In this document: positions 1-8,954 of the stretch, one piece after another
Position numbering within the stretch: the stretch's first letter is position 1
Layout: each line of letters begins with the position of its first letter
Source of the DNA: Desmospora profundinema
Lineage (GTDB): Bacteria > Bacillota > Bacilli > Thermoactinomycetales > DSM-45169
Assembly: GCF_031454155.1 (NCBI RefSeq)
Contig: NZ_JAVDQG010000002.1
Coordinates: 186,001-250,000, forward strand
Length of the DNA: 64,000 bases
Direction of reading: 5' to 3'
Made by a program: the position numbers and the translations under genes
The notes under the pieces: generated by a model
The model's database searches: none
What the model saw: only the letters and a program-made list of their open reading frames with translations
What the model was told of the DNA's origin: nothing

Positions 1-836
1 TAGCCGACGGCCAGAAGCGGGGCAAACAAGTACCGAACCGGCAAATCAAACGCTCCTCCAGGGACAAACTGAAGCAAATGGAGCGGAGCCCCCAGAAACA
101 AGCCGATCCGCAGCATGTTCCGGCGGATGCGTTTTCCGTTGTCATCGGGAGAAAACGCACCGGCTCTCATCAGGCGAACACCCAAAAGAAACAAAAACAC
201 ATTCATCGGAATGACAAAAATCGCTTCCGCGCGAAGCACCCAAAAATCGGACAGACGATATTGCAGTTGTTCCAGCCATGTGCCGTCTTGATAAAGGCTG
301 ACCACGTGAGACATTTCGCCCGCAAGAGCATTTCCCGTAGCCAGGATCACTCCCGTAACCGACAACAGGCTCAACACATGAAATCCACCCGACAGCATCA
401 TGCTCCATTTGATCGCTTGATCGCCGAACTTAACGATGAAGGAAACGATTATAGCCGTCACCGCGTAACTCATTAAAATGTCATACTCCATGACCAGCGT
501 AAAATGAATCATTCCTTCAGCCAGCAAAATCAAGGAGATCCATAGATAGATGCCGGGCCAGGCATCCTTTTTCCGCAATGCTTGCCGATACTTTAATTCT
601 AATCCAACTCCAAATAAAATCGCCAAGATCCCGAGGAATTTTCCATTTACCAAACACAAAACAAACACCCGAATCCATTGATCCAGCGACGTCCACCACG
701 GCGGATGATCAAATGTGAGTACATATGATAGATCCCCCAGGTTGGCAAACAGCCAGATGTTGGTTCCCAATGTACCCAAAATGGCAAACCCCCGCCAGAT
801 ATCCAGCAAACGAATTCGTTTGTGTGAAGGTTCCAC
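1..836 (-). CDS. DUF418/YeiB-like membrane protein (5' part, cut by window edge)
   Basis: The minus strand is open from a GTG at 836 to the left edge, giving 278 codons. The GTG follows a GGGGAG ribosome site by about seven bases. The N-terminus reads RIRLLDIWRGFAILGTLGTN, the signature of the DUF418/YeiB membrane family (a positive patch, then a D-x-x-RG-x-A-x-LG motif leading into the first membrane helix). Several further hydrophobic helices follow. The function of the family is unsettled; transport or acyl transfer has been suggested. The C-terminal DUF418 domain would lie outside the window. I am sure of the family, not of a function. Confidence 0.75.
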   Translation of the reverse strand, partial: MEPSHKRIRLLDIWRGFAILGTLGTNIWLFANLGDLSYVLTFDHPPWWTSLDQWIRVFVLCLVNGKFLGILAILFGVGLELKYRQALRKKDAWPGIYLWISLILLAEGMIHFTLVMEYDILMSYAVTAIIVSFIVKFGDQAIKWSMMLSGGFHVLSLLSVTGVILATGNALAGEMSHVVSLYQDGTWLEQLQYRLSDFWVLRAEAIFVIPMNVFLFLLGVRLMRAGAFSPDDNGKRIRRNMLRIGLFLGAPLHLLQFVPGGAFDLPVRYLFAPLLAVG

Positions 837-1076
837 GGCACTCTCCCCATTCTTCAGGTGTCCTCTTCCATGCAGATTTTACCGTTGAAATAGGGGGACG
901 AATATTCACAGGGGTCAGCAAAAAAGAATGACAGGTGTCATGGTTTGATCTCCGCGAGAGATCACCCGATCCGCATTTTTCATTATTGACAGAAATCAGC
1001 CGAAAAGGGATAGAACAGGAGTCTGGATGACATAGTATGAGGGAACGGGCTCTACTTAGGGAATCCCGTCTTCCCA

Positions 1077-1151
1077 TGGGGAGTAGCCAAGCGGTAAGGC
1101 AACGGACTTTGACTCCGTGATGCGCAGGTTCGATCCCTGCCTCCCCAACCA
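1077..1151 (+). tRNA. tRNA-Gln (TTG)
   Basis: The sequence folds as a cloverleaf. The acceptor strand TGGGGAG (1077-1083) pairs with CTCCCCA (1141-1147). The anticodon loop is CTTTGAC with anticodon TTG, the T-loop is GGTTCGATCC, and CCA is encoded (1149-1151). It closely resembles the Bacillus tRNA-Gln, including the AGCCAAGCGGTAAGGCAACGG D-arm region. It stands alone, not in a tRNA cluster. Confidence 0.95.
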
Positions 1152-1153
1152 AC

Positions 1154-1194
1154 AACAACCCCCCATCCCAAGATAACGGAGATGGGGGGTTGTT
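1154..1194 (+). terminator. Terminator after tRNA-Gln
   Basis: A 14-bp stem starts three bases after the tRNA CCA: AACAACCCCCCATC (1154-1167) pairs with GATGGGGGGTTGTT (1181-1194). There is only a short T-rich end, but the position directly behind the tRNA fits a terminator or a 3' processing structure. Confidence 0.75.
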
Positions 1195-1269
1195 ATGATA
1201 GGAGAGAAGAATAGATAAACGATCGATCCAATCATAAACACAAGAAATGAAAGGACTGGGCATTTCAAC

Positions 1270-1590
1270 ATGGTTGATTTTGAATGGTATCGCAGTTTTA
1301 TCAGCATTTATAAGTACCACTCGCTATCGGAGGCAAGCCAAATCCAGAATGATGACACAGCCCGCCATGAGTCAACATTTGGCCTCTTTGGATGCAGAGT
1401 GGGGGAACCTCTGGTTGAATCATTGGAGGAAGTCACGATGGGCTTGAAAGCTTCCTCTTCTTCCACCATACCCGCCGTCAGGATCGGATCAGCACCGGAA
1501 TTTTTTCGCGAAAGGATCCTTCCCCGCCTGAATCAAATCGACATGAAAGTGATTGCTTACTATAGCATTGCATCCGTGGTGATGGAGTGA
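1270..1590 (+). pseudogene. Decayed LysR-family regulator
   Basis: The start reads MVDFEWYRSFISIYKYHSLS, a typical LysR helix-turn-helix N-terminus. The next HTH part, MTQPAMSQHLASLDAE, continues in a different frame (about 1350-1405). The original frame then resumes with ESLEEVTMGLKASSSSTIPA and the start of the effector domain (VRIGSAPEFF), but the linker helix that should stand between is missing. The frame stops at 1590 after about 106 codons, whereas the family is near 300 residues. At least one frameshift, an internal deletion and a 3' truncation are needed to explain it. It is not expected to make a functional regulator. Confidence 0.75.
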
Positions 1591-1718
1591 TACATCATAT
1601 GCGAGGCCGGATCCTGAACGTAAAGGTGGATAACAGGGAATGATAACCATTACCATAGGAGACACTACTATTACGTCAGTCCCCGTGTTCTTGCGTTCCG
1701 CCTCTCCGCAACCGACAA

Positions 1719-1748
1719 CCCCTATCCCAAAAGCCGTTGGGATAGGGG
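1719..1748. repeat. 12-bp inverted repeat
   Basis: CCCCTATCCCAA (1719-1730) pairs perfectly with TTGGGATAGGGG (1737-1748) across a six-base loop. No T-tract follows on either strand, so it is not a standard terminator. It lies between the LysR remnant and the metallophosphoesterase gene. The rest of 1591-1860 shows no gene. Confidence 0.55.
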
Positions 1749-1860
1749 GGTGATTTAAATTCCCAATTATATCCATAAAAATTTCCTTTTTTCACCCTCG
1801 ACGCACCTCGTCCAATCCTTTACTATATAATAGACTGTCTATGGATAGGTGGTGTTAACG

Positions 1861-2685
1861 TTGTGGATGATCTGGACCTTACTTCTTGGACTGTTCGCCA
1901 TCTGCTGGGGGATTGCACGGTATAATACGTATAAACCCACTGTCAAACATGTCGATATTCAAGTATCCCGTCCACTGAACAACAATGGTTTGCGCATCCT
2001 GCACTTATCCGACCTTCATATGGAAAAATGTTCAATTTCACCGGAAGCCTTGTTGGAACAGGTGAAAGACGAACCGATCGACTTGATTGCATTAACGGGT
2101 GACTACTTGGATACCAAGCGGATGAGCGGACGCTTCCTTCAATATATGGACGCCCTTCAGAGCCTTAAGCCCCGATACGGGATGTACGCGGTTTTCGGCA
2201 ATCATGATTATGTCATCGCCGATTATCTGCCGACGCTGCAAAAAGAAATGGAACGCCGTGGATGTATCGTTTTAAAAAATGAGCATCACACCTTAGACAT
2301 CGGCGGCCAAAAGTTGAACATCATCGGAATCGATGATGCCTATACCGGACGCAGTGATGCGGATCGGGCCTATCATGGAGTAACGGAAGGAATCAACCTG
2401 GTCTTGACCCATGATCCCCATATTGTGCTGGACATGGATCATCACTTCGACTATCTGTTGTCGGGACATTTCCATGGCGGTCAGATCTGTTGGCCCAAAC
2501 CGTACCATCTGCGTAAAATGGGCAAGCTCCCGGGCTTAAACGTGATCAGCGGCTTGCATTATCATCAGCAACGCGCATTTTATATCAGTGACGGCTTGGG
2601 CCAAACCGCTTTTAACCTGCGCTTTGGCTCCCGTCCCGAGATTACGTTCCACAGCCTCGGCTCCGGGCCGTCCGTCAAATCTTAA
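1861..2685 (+). CDS. Membrane-anchored metallophosphoesterase (YkoQ-like)
   Basis: This is a calcineurin-like phosphoesterase with the full metal-binding motif set: LSDLHM (D-x-H), GDYLD, FGNHDY, THDPH and SGHFHGG. A hydrophobic N-terminal helix of about 20 residues probably anchors it with the catalytic domain outside the membrane. Similar proteins hydrolyse phosphoester or pyrophosphate bonds of lipids or nucleotides; the substrate here is unknown. The TTG at 1861 sits about ten bases after AGGTGG, while GTG codons at 1849 and 1852 overlap that site, so the start is uncertain by four codons. It converges on a glycosyltransferase/YkoP pair, a combination also found in the Bacillus yko cluster. 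Confidence 0.85.
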   Translation: MWMIWTLLLGLFAICWGIARYNTYKPTVKHVDIQVSRPLNNNGLRILHLSDLHMEKCSISPEALLEQVKDEPIDLIALTGDYLDTKRMSGRFLQYMDALQSLKPRYGMYAVFGNHDYVIADYLPTLQKEMERRGCIVLKNEHHTLDIGGQKLNIIGIDDAYTGRSDADRAYHGVTEGINLVLTHDPHIVLDMDHHFDYLLSGHFHGGQICWPKPYHLRKMGKLPGLNVISGLHYHQQRAFYISDGLGQTAFNLRFGSRPEITFHSLGSGPSVKS

Positions 2686-2691
2686 ACTCAT

Positions 2692-2740
2692 AACAAAGCG
2701 GTGGCGACTTTTAGTCCCACCGCTTTGTTTTAGTTTGTTT
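2692..2740. terminator. Bidirectional terminator
   Basis: AACAAAGCGGTGG (2692-2704) pairs with CCACCGCTTTGTT (2717-2729), with T-rich sequence on the plus side and A-rich sequence for the minus side. It sits between the convergent metallophosphoesterase and glycosyltransferase genes. Confidence 0.85.
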
Positions 2741-3848
2741 TTAGTATGACTCCGGCGGCGTCCAAGGCGGACCCGGGTTTCCCTAGCCCCTTCGCCCGCT
2801 GCCTCATCTGATCCCAACGTTCCGGTGCCTTCATCAGGGGATGAATATGGCGGGGAATCTCTCCCGGTCGGTCCTGTCTGAGAGCCACTCGATGATGAGT
2901 GAGAAACCGGCTGTTCCGTTCCTCCTGTCCCGGAATCGGTTGGCAGATCATCATGGGCAACCCGGTGGCAAGGGCTTCCGAACTGGTCAGTCCCCCGGCT
3001 TTGCTGACAATCAGATCGGATACCTTCATCCAATCGCGCATACGCTGGGTATAACCCAAAATATGGACACCCGGCTCCTGATCATAACGGGCCGATAATC
3101 GTTCCAGCAGGCGCTGGTTTCGTCCCGTCACCACCACCAGTTCTTCGTTGGGCATTTCCAAGCGGAAGGATTTCACTACCTTCTCCAAGGGCCCCAACCC
3201 GACACCGCCCCCCATCAAAAGGACTGTAAAAGCTTCGGGTGCGATTCCCAACTGTTCCCGCAGAACGGCTCTTTCCCCCGTATCTTCCGTAAAACAGGGA
3301 TCGATGGGGATCCCAGTCACATGGAGGCGTTCACGGGGCACTCCAAACCAATCATGTATTTTTTCCGCGACGCTTTCGTGCGCCAGCAAATAAAAATCAA
3401 CAGCGGGATGAATCCAAAAACCATTGGCATCAAAATCGGTAACCGCTGCTCCCAATCGAAAATCGAAGCGGTGTCGTTCTTTCAACTGTCCCATCGCCCC
3501 CAGGCAAAATGCATGGGTACAGACCACCACATCCGGCGACTGTTCCTCCAGGAGCTTCAAAAGTTTGGTAGACAACAGTTCCCCGAGAGGAGTCTGAAAC
3601 CACTCGCTCCAGGTTTGTTCCCGTTGATAAGCCGCTCCCCACAAACCCGGAGCATAACGGAGCGTTCCCAGATAAAACTGGCGAACAATGCGTTCCAGAG
3701 AAGGACTGAAGTGGGACAAGCCGCATTGAATCTGCACCTTTACATCCGGTGCGGTCCGTTTGATCCCGGCCCGAATGGCATCCGCCGCCCGAAAGTGTCC
3801 GTTTCCTCCGACGGTTTCCGTTAAAATCATCACATGAATCCCGCTCAT
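2730..3848 (-). CDS. GT28/MurG-UgtP-like glycosyltransferase (YkoN-type)
   Basis: This glycosyltransferase of the MurG/diacylglycerol-glucosyltransferase fold has about 372 residues. The N-terminal acceptor domain begins HVMILTETVGGNGHFRAADA, with the glycine-rich loop and H-F-R/K-A-A motif of this family. The C-terminal donor domain carries MGGGVGLGPLEKVV and SKAGGLTSSEALATGLPM, which bind the nucleotide sugar. ATG 3848 is preferred over upstream codons because GAGAGAGG precedes it and because its ATGA overlaps the stop of the YkoP-like gene (3845-3848), implying coupled translation. It probably glycosylates a membrane lipid or envelope precursor; the substrate cannot be read from the sequence. 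Confidence 0.8.
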   Translation of the reverse strand: MSGIHVMILTETVGGNGHFRAADAIRAGIKRTAPDVKVQIQCGLSHFSPSLERIVRQFYLGTLRYAPGLWGAAYQREQTWSEWFQTPLGELLSTKLLKLLEEQSPDVVVCTHAFCLGAMGQLKERHRFDFRLGAAVTDFDANGFWIHPAVDFYLLAHESVAEKIHDWFGVPRERLHVTGIPIDPCFTEDTGERAVLREQLGIAPEAFTVLLMGGGVGLGPLEKVVKSFRLEMPNEELVVVTGRNQRLLERLSARYDQEPGVHILGYTQRMRDWMKVSDLIVSKAGGLTSSEALATGLPMMICQPIPGQEERNSRFLTHHRVALRQDRPGEIPRHIHPLMKAPERWDQMRQRAKGLGKPGSALDAAGVILKTN

Positions 3849-4447
3849 GACTTCGACCTCTCTCCATAATATCGAGACAGTTGATTCCGGGAAATAAATA
3901 CCCGTTTGGGAACCAAATCCCGCCGCTTCCACAGCCGTTTCCATTCCGAGGGCTGGCATACAAGCAAAATCAGCTTTAGAAAAAGAGATTTGAAGCGACT
4001 TTTTACCGGATGGGTGTAGTCCTCGATATCAAAGTGTAAATGATTCGCTCCCCGATAGATAAAAGTGGTTCCCGCCAGAACCTGAATGTCTTCCGCCTCG
4101 GCATGATGTTGGATAAAAGAGGCCAATGTCGGCAAGGAGCGGCGAATCTCATTCATTACTTTCAACTCGATACGCACAGCCGATGCAGGATGGCGACCCG
4201 TTTTTTGGGCCATGTGTTCCTTACGCATTAAGTGGGCCAGTCTCCAATTGTGGAGATGGAGCTTGGCATACCGATCACCGGGGAGTAATCGCACGCCATC
4301 TTGTGTCGTTAACGGATCTCCCCGATACCGCTTGAAAACCACACGGAACAAATTGTGATGTTCCTTGTCCACGTACTGTAACCGACTGGTATGGGAATAA
4401 AACCAATCCAGAACTCGCCACAGTTGCATCAATCCGTCGGTCACCAC
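3845..4447 (-). CDS. YkoP-like conserved protein
   Basis: The protein has 200 residues, no signal peptide and no clear membrane helix. The N-terminus (LWRVLDWFYSHTSRLQYVDK) resembles Bacillus YkoP, a protein of unknown function encoded with YkoN and YkoQ relatives. It is rich in basic residues and ends with a hydrophobic, arginine-bracketed segment (SLFLKLILLVCQPSEWKRLW). The GTG at 4447 lies five bases after GGGGGGAG. It is first in a two-gene operon with the glycosyltransferase, so a role in the same lipid or envelope modification is inferred. Confidence 0.65.
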   Translation of the reverse strand: MVTDGLMQLWRVLDWFYSHTSRLQYVDKEHHNLFRVVFKRYRGDPLTTQDGVRLLPGDRYAKLHLHNWRLAHLMRKEHMAQKTGRHPASAVRIELKVMNEIRRSLPTLASFIQHHAEAEDIQVLAGTTFIYRGANHLHFDIEDYTHPVKSRFKSLFLKLILLVCQPSEWKRLWKRRDLVPKRVFISRNQLSRYYGERSKS

Positions 4448-4591
4448 CGCGGCTCCCCCCTTGAGATGAAAGCAGAGTTAGTATAAGCCAAAGAAAAAAG
4501 CCCCATGCAACCCGGCGGGTGCCAGAGGGCTTGACAAAAGATGCCACCGGTATAACGATGGGGGAAACGAAAAAAGAAGGGGGAGTACCCT

Positions 4592-4873
4592 ATGGCTTTA
4601 TCTGCAGAAACGGTGGAAAAACGATTAAAGGAAAACCCCGGATGGGTCCGGTCCGGGGATCGATTGGTACGAACGGTTCCCTTCGAAAATTATATGGACG
4701 GCGCCCGTTTTATCCAAACGATCGCCCGTATTGCCGAACAGGAGAATCATCACCCTGACCTGATGCTGACTGTTGATCGGGTCATCGTCTCCACCACGAC
4801 CCACGATGCCGGAGGCATCACCGAAAAAGATTTTCGTTTGATCGCGCGCATCGCAGAAGTGCACGAGGCTTAA
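4592..4873 (+). CDS. Pterin-4a-carbinolamine dehydratase (PCD/DCoH)
   Basis: The 93-residue protein has the usual length of the family. The catalytic segment ENHHPDLMLTVDRVIVSTTT holds the adjacent histidines, proline and downstream threonines of PCD, and the C-terminal helix (ITEKDFRLIARIAE) also matches. The enzyme dehydrates 4a-hydroxytetrahydropterin to regenerate the cofactor of aromatic amino-acid hydroxylases. No hydroxylase is seen nearby, so a general pterin-repair role is possible. GGGGGAG precedes ATG 4592. The stop overlaps the stop of the convergent hydrolase by four bases at a TTAA. Confidence 0.88.
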   Translation: MALSAETVEKRLKENPGWVRSGDRLVRTVPFENYMDGARFIQTIARIAEQENHHPDLMLTVDRVIVSTTTHDAGGITEKDFRLIARIAEVHEA

Positions 4874-6525
4874 GAGGGACGAAACAGCCGTTCCACCACT
4901 TGTCGATTGATCTCCGGCACCAGTTCCATGGAATAGGCCACTTCGACACGCTCCCATTGTTTATGCGCATCTTTTCCGTAAGGTCCGATATTGACCACCG
5001 GGATATCCAACTCCCGAATCGCGTCCACATCCATCCGATGTTTGGTTCCCCATGCAGGCATATTTTGAGCCAGTGCGTCCAAACCCTCTTCATCATCACT
5101 GATGGCTACAAAGCTCATATCGGAAATATAAGGAAAGAAGTGACGCACCTGGATCGGATGGATACAATCCGGCTGTACGGCACCTACCGCTTCCCGTACC
5201 GCTTCGATCAAGCGGCGGTCCCGATCTTGATCGGGATCTAATACGACACGAGGAAAATAGACGGAAGCGTAAAACAACACGACACCCGGTCCCGCTTCCC
5301 CGCTGCACTGCCATAATTCCTCCACCATGCGCCGGTTATACTCCCGCAGATCCAGTCCTTCCTCGTTGACCAGGTTCATGGCAAACTGGCGCATCTCTTC
5401 TTCAAAGCCGGGTCCCTGCTCCTTTGAAGCCTGCTGAACCAATTCCTCATACGTGTACACCCGTGCCGAAAAATCCGGCGAGCCGACAGGGTCGCCGCTT
5501 TTGCGTGCAAACGAATCCAACCGCTCCCGATGAATGGCCAAAGCGGCCTCCAACGCTTGGGCAGCCACTTCCCGGAGGCTCTCCAACACGTCTTTCGGTG
5601 AACGGCGGTGAACGAAATAGTTGTAATAGACCCAGGCGGTAACAGGCGTCTGCACATCGTAGGATCCTTTCAGATCCGTCTGCTTTAGACTGACAGGCGG
5701 GGTGGTCACTTCTCCGTACATCTCATCGCAAAACTCCGGATTATAATCCAGACGTCTCGTCAGCTCCGCCGCCACCAGGTTGGGATCCAACCCTTCAAAG
5801 GCCTGACCGGCGTGGGTTTCCGAGCCGACGATGTAGAACGCGGGCAGCAATTTGCCGACCGTTCCGAGGTAAACGTAGCGGTGAGGGTCTCCGTCATAAC
5901 GGGGGGACGTGTAATCCGTATTGATGGCGGCGATATAATCCAAATCATGCTCACGACGGATATGGGCCAATTCATCCAGCGAAGACAAAATCCCTTTGGA
6001 ATTGTCCTCTTCGTCGCATGCCGCCAAAAAGACGAGATTTCCGCTCCACTCCTCCACCCGATCGGCATAATGGCGCAGAAGCGCCAAATGACAGGCGAGC
6101 CCGCTTTTCATATCGACGGAGCCCCGGCCGCAGGCCCATTCTCCTTCCTCCAGATCGCGCTTCACTCCCGGTGGAATGCGTTCGTCTTTCCAGCGTTTCA
6201 TCAATTCATCCGGGGTAAAGGCCCACCGTTTCCACTTTCCGTAATCCTCCACTCCCACCGTATCCAGATGGCCCATCAGTAGAACCGTCTCCCGATTGGG
6301 GCAGAGATTCCCCTTTACCAACGCCAGCACGCTGTACCGTTCCTTTTCATCTCCACGGGTCCGCACCAACCATAGATGATCGGGATGCATTTGAAAATAG
6401 GGCCACTCCCTCAAACGGCCATGAATGTAATGGGCTAAGTCCCGCTCCCCCAAGGTTCCCACCACACTGGGATGACTCACCAGTGCACGGGTCCACTCCA
6501 GAACCTCCTTATTCCATTGGTTCAT
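4870..6525 (-). CDS. M20-family hydrolase, RocB-like
   Basis: This 551-residue zinc-dependent hydrolase is of the M20/ArgE-DapE type. Metal and catalytic signatures are LLMGHLDTVG (about residues 82-91), GRGSVDMKSG and AACDEEDNSK. Its length and domain plan match Bacillus RocB, a protein of the arginine/ornithine catabolic regulon with unproven chemistry. The start at 6525 (MNQWNKEVLEW) follows GGAGGTGGG by about six bases; the longer frame lacks a ribosome site. No rocC, rocD or other arginine genes are adjacent, so arginine catabolism is only suggested by similarity. A peptidase or amidohydrolase activity on small amides is the safe statement. Confidence 0.8.
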   Translation of the reverse strand: MNQWNKEVLEWTRALVSHPSVVGTLGERDLAHYIHGRLREWPYFQMHPDHLWLVRTRGDEKERYSVLALVKGNLCPNRETVLLMGHLDTVGVEDYGKWKRWAFTPDELMKRWKDERIPPGVKRDLEEGEWACGRGSVDMKSGLACHLALLRHYADRVEEWSGNLVFLAACDEEDNSKGILSSLDELAHIRREHDLDYIAAINTDYTSPRYDGDPHRYVYLGTVGKLLPAFYIVGSETHAGQAFEGLDPNLVAAELTRRLDYNPEFCDEMYGEVTTPPVSLKQTDLKGSYDVQTPVTAWVYYNYFVHRRSPKDVLESLREVAAQALEAALAIHRERLDSFARKSGDPVGSPDFSARVYTYEELVQQASKEQGPGFEEEMRQFAMNLVNEEGLDLREYNRRMVEELWQCSGEAGPGVVLFYASVYFPRVVLDPDQDRDRRLIEAVREAVGAVQPDCIHPIQVRHFFPYISDMSFVAISDDEEGLDALAQNMPAWGTKHRMDVDAIRELDIPVVNIGPYGKDAHKQWERVEVAYSMELVPEINRQVVERLFRPS

Positions 6526-6570
6526 GCCAACCCACCTCCACAAATGATTCTGAAAACGAACAGGGATGAA

Positions 6571-6600
6571 AAACCACCCGGCCAAGCCGGATGGTTTTTA
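6571..6600. terminator. Terminator after thiI
   Basis: The hairpin ACCACCCGGC/GCCGGATGGT is flanked by A and T tracts on both sides. On the minus strand it starts at the thiI stop codon and ends in TTTTTC, and it lies upstream of the RocB-like gene. Confidence 0.8.
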
Positions 6601-7794
6601 AAAGTATTGGAACTCGTTCTCCTGCTGATCGGGCTTCAGATCGATCTGTTCCGCCCTCTCGACCGCTTCCTGTACCAGCCGCTCCACCTCCAGTTTCCCC
6701 TCCAACTCCCGGGACAATGCCACACTGGGACGGGTAACCGGTGATTGAGGCTGGAAAACGGTACAACAATCTTCATAGGGAAGAATAGACGTTTCATAGG
6801 TCCCAATCTGTTTCGACCAATTCATGATTTCCTGTTTGTCCATGCCGACCAGGGGACGAAGAATCGGAAGGGATGCCGCATCATTGATGGCGTTCATGCT
6901 CTCCAGGGTTTGACTCGCCACCTGCCCCAAACTCTCCCCGGTCACCAACGCCAATGCCCCTTGTTTCCTCGCCACTGCCTCGGCAATCCGTACCATGTAG
7001 CGGCGCATAACGGTGATCAGATACGATTCGGGACACTTTTCCCGGATCTGGGTCTGGATATCCGTGAAAGGCACGACATGCAATCGGATGCCGCCCCCGT
7101 ACCGGGTCAGGATCTGGGCCAAGTCGACCACTTTTTGCTTGGCCCGCTCACTGGTAAAAGGATAACTGTGAAAGTGGACCGCTTCCACCGTCGCTCCCCG
7201 TTTCATCGCCAAATAGGCGGCCACGGGACTGTCGATCCCGCCGGAGAGCATCAGCATCACCCGGCCGCTGCTGCCGACGGGCAGCCCGCCGGGACCGGGA
7301 ACATCCCGTCCGTACAGATATGCGGCTTCTTTTCGCACCTCTATATGCAGGAGCAGTTCCGGATTATGCACATCGACTCGAATTCCTTCGAATTCCCGGA
7401 GTACGGCGGTTCCCACTTGCCGGTTGATCGCGTCCGAACGATGGGGAAAACCCTTATGTGCCCGCTTCGCTTTCACTTTGAAGGTGCGGGGAAGGGGGGC
7501 ATGCTCCCGTACCAACTGCAATGCCGCTTCCTGAATAACGCCTAAATCCGTCTCCACTTTCTTGGCGGGACAAATCCCCACCACACCAAAGACATCCCGC
7601 AGGGATTCGATCACCGGTTCCATCGGTTCTCCGTTCAGCTCTACAAAGATACGGCCAAACGTTTTTTTAACCTTTACACCGGAATAGGTTTTTAGTTTTA
7701 ACCGGATGTTTTGCATCAGTCGGTTTTCAAAGTCGGAACGGTTCCGCCCTTTCAAGGCCAACTCCCCGTACCGAACCAGGATCCAATCGCTCAT
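6598..7794 (-). CDS. thiI: tRNA 4-thiouridine synthase ThiI (short Gram-positive form)
   Basis: The 398-residue protein has an N-terminal ferredoxin-like and THUMP region (about 1-165) and an ATP pyrophosphatase domain with PP-loop SGGIDS at 184-189. There is no C-terminal rhodanese domain, as in Bacillus. It adenylates U8 of tRNA and inserts sulfur to make 4-thiouridine; a role in thiazole formation is known only for the long form. The upstream cysteine desulfurase overlaps it by four bases (ATGA, 7791-7794), the same pairing as NifZ-ThiI in Bacillus, where the desulfurase passes sulfur directly to ThiI. Confidence 0.95.
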   Translation of the reverse strand: MSDWILVRYGELALKGRNRSDFENRLMQNIRLKLKTYSGVKVKKTFGRIFVELNGEPMEPVIESLRDVFGVVGICPAKKVETDLGVIQEAALQLVREHAPLPRTFKVKAKRAHKGFPHRSDAINRQVGTAVLREFEGIRVDVHNPELLLHIEVRKEAAYLYGRDVPGPGGLPVGSSGRVMLMLSGGIDSPVAAYLAMKRGATVEAVHFHSYPFTSERAKQKVVDLAQILTRYGGGIRLHVVPFTDIQTQIREKCPESYLITVMRRYMVRIAEAVARKQGALALVTGESLGQVASQTLESMNAINDAASLPILRPLVGMDKQEIMNWSKQIGTYETSILPYEDCCTVFQPQSPVTRPSVALSRELEGKLEVERLVQEAVERAEQIDLKPDQQENEFQYF

Positions 7795-8954
7795 GATTCA
7801 TGCACCTTCATCACACGTTGTAGTCGCGGAATCACCCGCTTGAGGGCCTCAAGAGCCCTCTCCGTCTCGTTTTTCACCGTCATCAACCCCATGCTGACCC
7901 GGATGGAGCCGATTGCTTCCTCGTCACGCAAACCCATCGCCTTCAAAATACGACTGGGTTTTTCCCCTTTGGAAGAGCAGGCGGATTTGCTGGAAACGAT
8001 TACCCCTTCTTCCTCCAGGGCATGAACGATCACTTCCGATTTCAAGCCCGGAAACGAAAGGGAGAAAAGATGGGGCGCTCCCCCTTCCCGGCTCACATCT
8101 CCGTTCACCCGCATGCCGGGTAAGGTTTCGCTGGCATGCTTCAGCCACGCTTCTTTCCATTCCGCCCAGCGGGGCCCTATCTCCCTACGCCGCTGATCAG
8201 CCAGTACGGCTGCTTTGGCCAGCCCGACAATCCCGGGCACGTTCTGGGTTCCGGATCGAAAGCCCTCTTCCTGCCCCCCTCCGACCAACAACGGGGTGAG
8301 CCGGATTCCTTCCCGGATGACAAGAACCCCTGCTCCTTTGGGGCCATGAAATTTGTGAGCGGATAACGTCATCAGATCGATTCCCCACTGTCGCGGCCGC
8401 ACTTCCACTTTACCGAAGGCCTGTACCGCATCCACGTGAAAAAGTACTTTGGGGAACCGGCGCAGCCGCTCCCCAATCTGACGGATCGGTTGAATCGTCC
8501 CCGTTTCATTGTTGACGTGCATGATCGATACCAGCACCGTCTCCTCGGTCACCGCGTCTTCCACCGCTTGCGGATCCACCCGTCCCTGGCTGTCCACGGG
8601 CAGATAAGTGACGTTCCACCCTTCCTGCTCCAACTGTTTCATCACTTGATAGACCGATGCGTGCTCCACCTGGGTGGTGATCAAATGACGCCCCCGGTTG
8701 CGGAATTGCAGGGCCGCCCCTTTAATGGCCAGGTTGTTGGATTCTGTTCCGCCCGATGTGAACACCAGGGAAGAAGGAGAGACATCCAACGTACGCGCCA
8801 ATGCCTGCCTCGCCTGGGTAACGAGCCGTTCCGCCTTCCCTCCCAAGCCGTGAAGGGACGATGGGTTTCCATATATGTTTCGCATGACATCCGTCATCAC
8901 TTGCACCACTTCGGGATCCATCCGGGTGGTCGCACTGTTATCTAAGTAAATCAT
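7791..8954 (-). CDS. nifZ: Cysteine desulfurase NifZ (sulfur donor for ThiI)
   Basis: This is a class V aminotransferase-fold desulfurase of 387 residues. The N-terminus IYLDNSATTR, the PLP-contact TSGGTESNN, the Schiff-base lysine in SAHKFHGPKG (K201) and the C-terminal cysteine loop SSKSACSSKG are all present. It converts cysteine to alanine and carries the sulfur as a persulfide. ATG 8954 lies after AAAGGATGACGG; a TTG one codon earlier is less likely. The four-base overlap with thiI identifies it as the dedicated tRNA-thiolation desulfurase and not the SufS/IscS used for iron-sulfur clusters. Confidence 0.92.
   Translation of the reverse strand: MIYLDNSATTRMDPEVVQVMTDVMRNIYGNPSSLHGLGGKAERLVTQARQALARTLDVSPSSLVFTSGGTESNNLAIKGAALQFRNRGRHLITTQVEHASVYQVMKQLEQEGWNVTYLPVDSQGRVDPQAVEDAVTEETVLVSIMHVNNETGTIQPIRQIGERLRRFPKVLFHVDAVQAFGKVEVRPRQWGIDLMTLSAHKFHGPKGAGVLVIREGIRLTPLLVGGGQEEGFRSGTQNVPGIVGLAKAAVLADQRRREIGPRWAEWKEAWLKHASETLPGMRVNGDVSREGGAPHLFSLSFPGLKSEVIVHALEEEGVIVSSKSACSSKGEKPSRILKAMGLRDEEAIGSIRVSMGLMTVKNETERALEALKRVIPRLQRVMKVHES

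Noticed and set aside
709-1320. 203-codon minus-strand frame
   Set aside because: It crosses tRNA-Gln on the opposite strand and overlaps the true DUF418 coding frame.
2536-3033. 165-codon frame between metallophosphoesterase and glycosyltransferase
   Set aside because: It spans a bidirectional terminator and overlaps both real genes in another frame.
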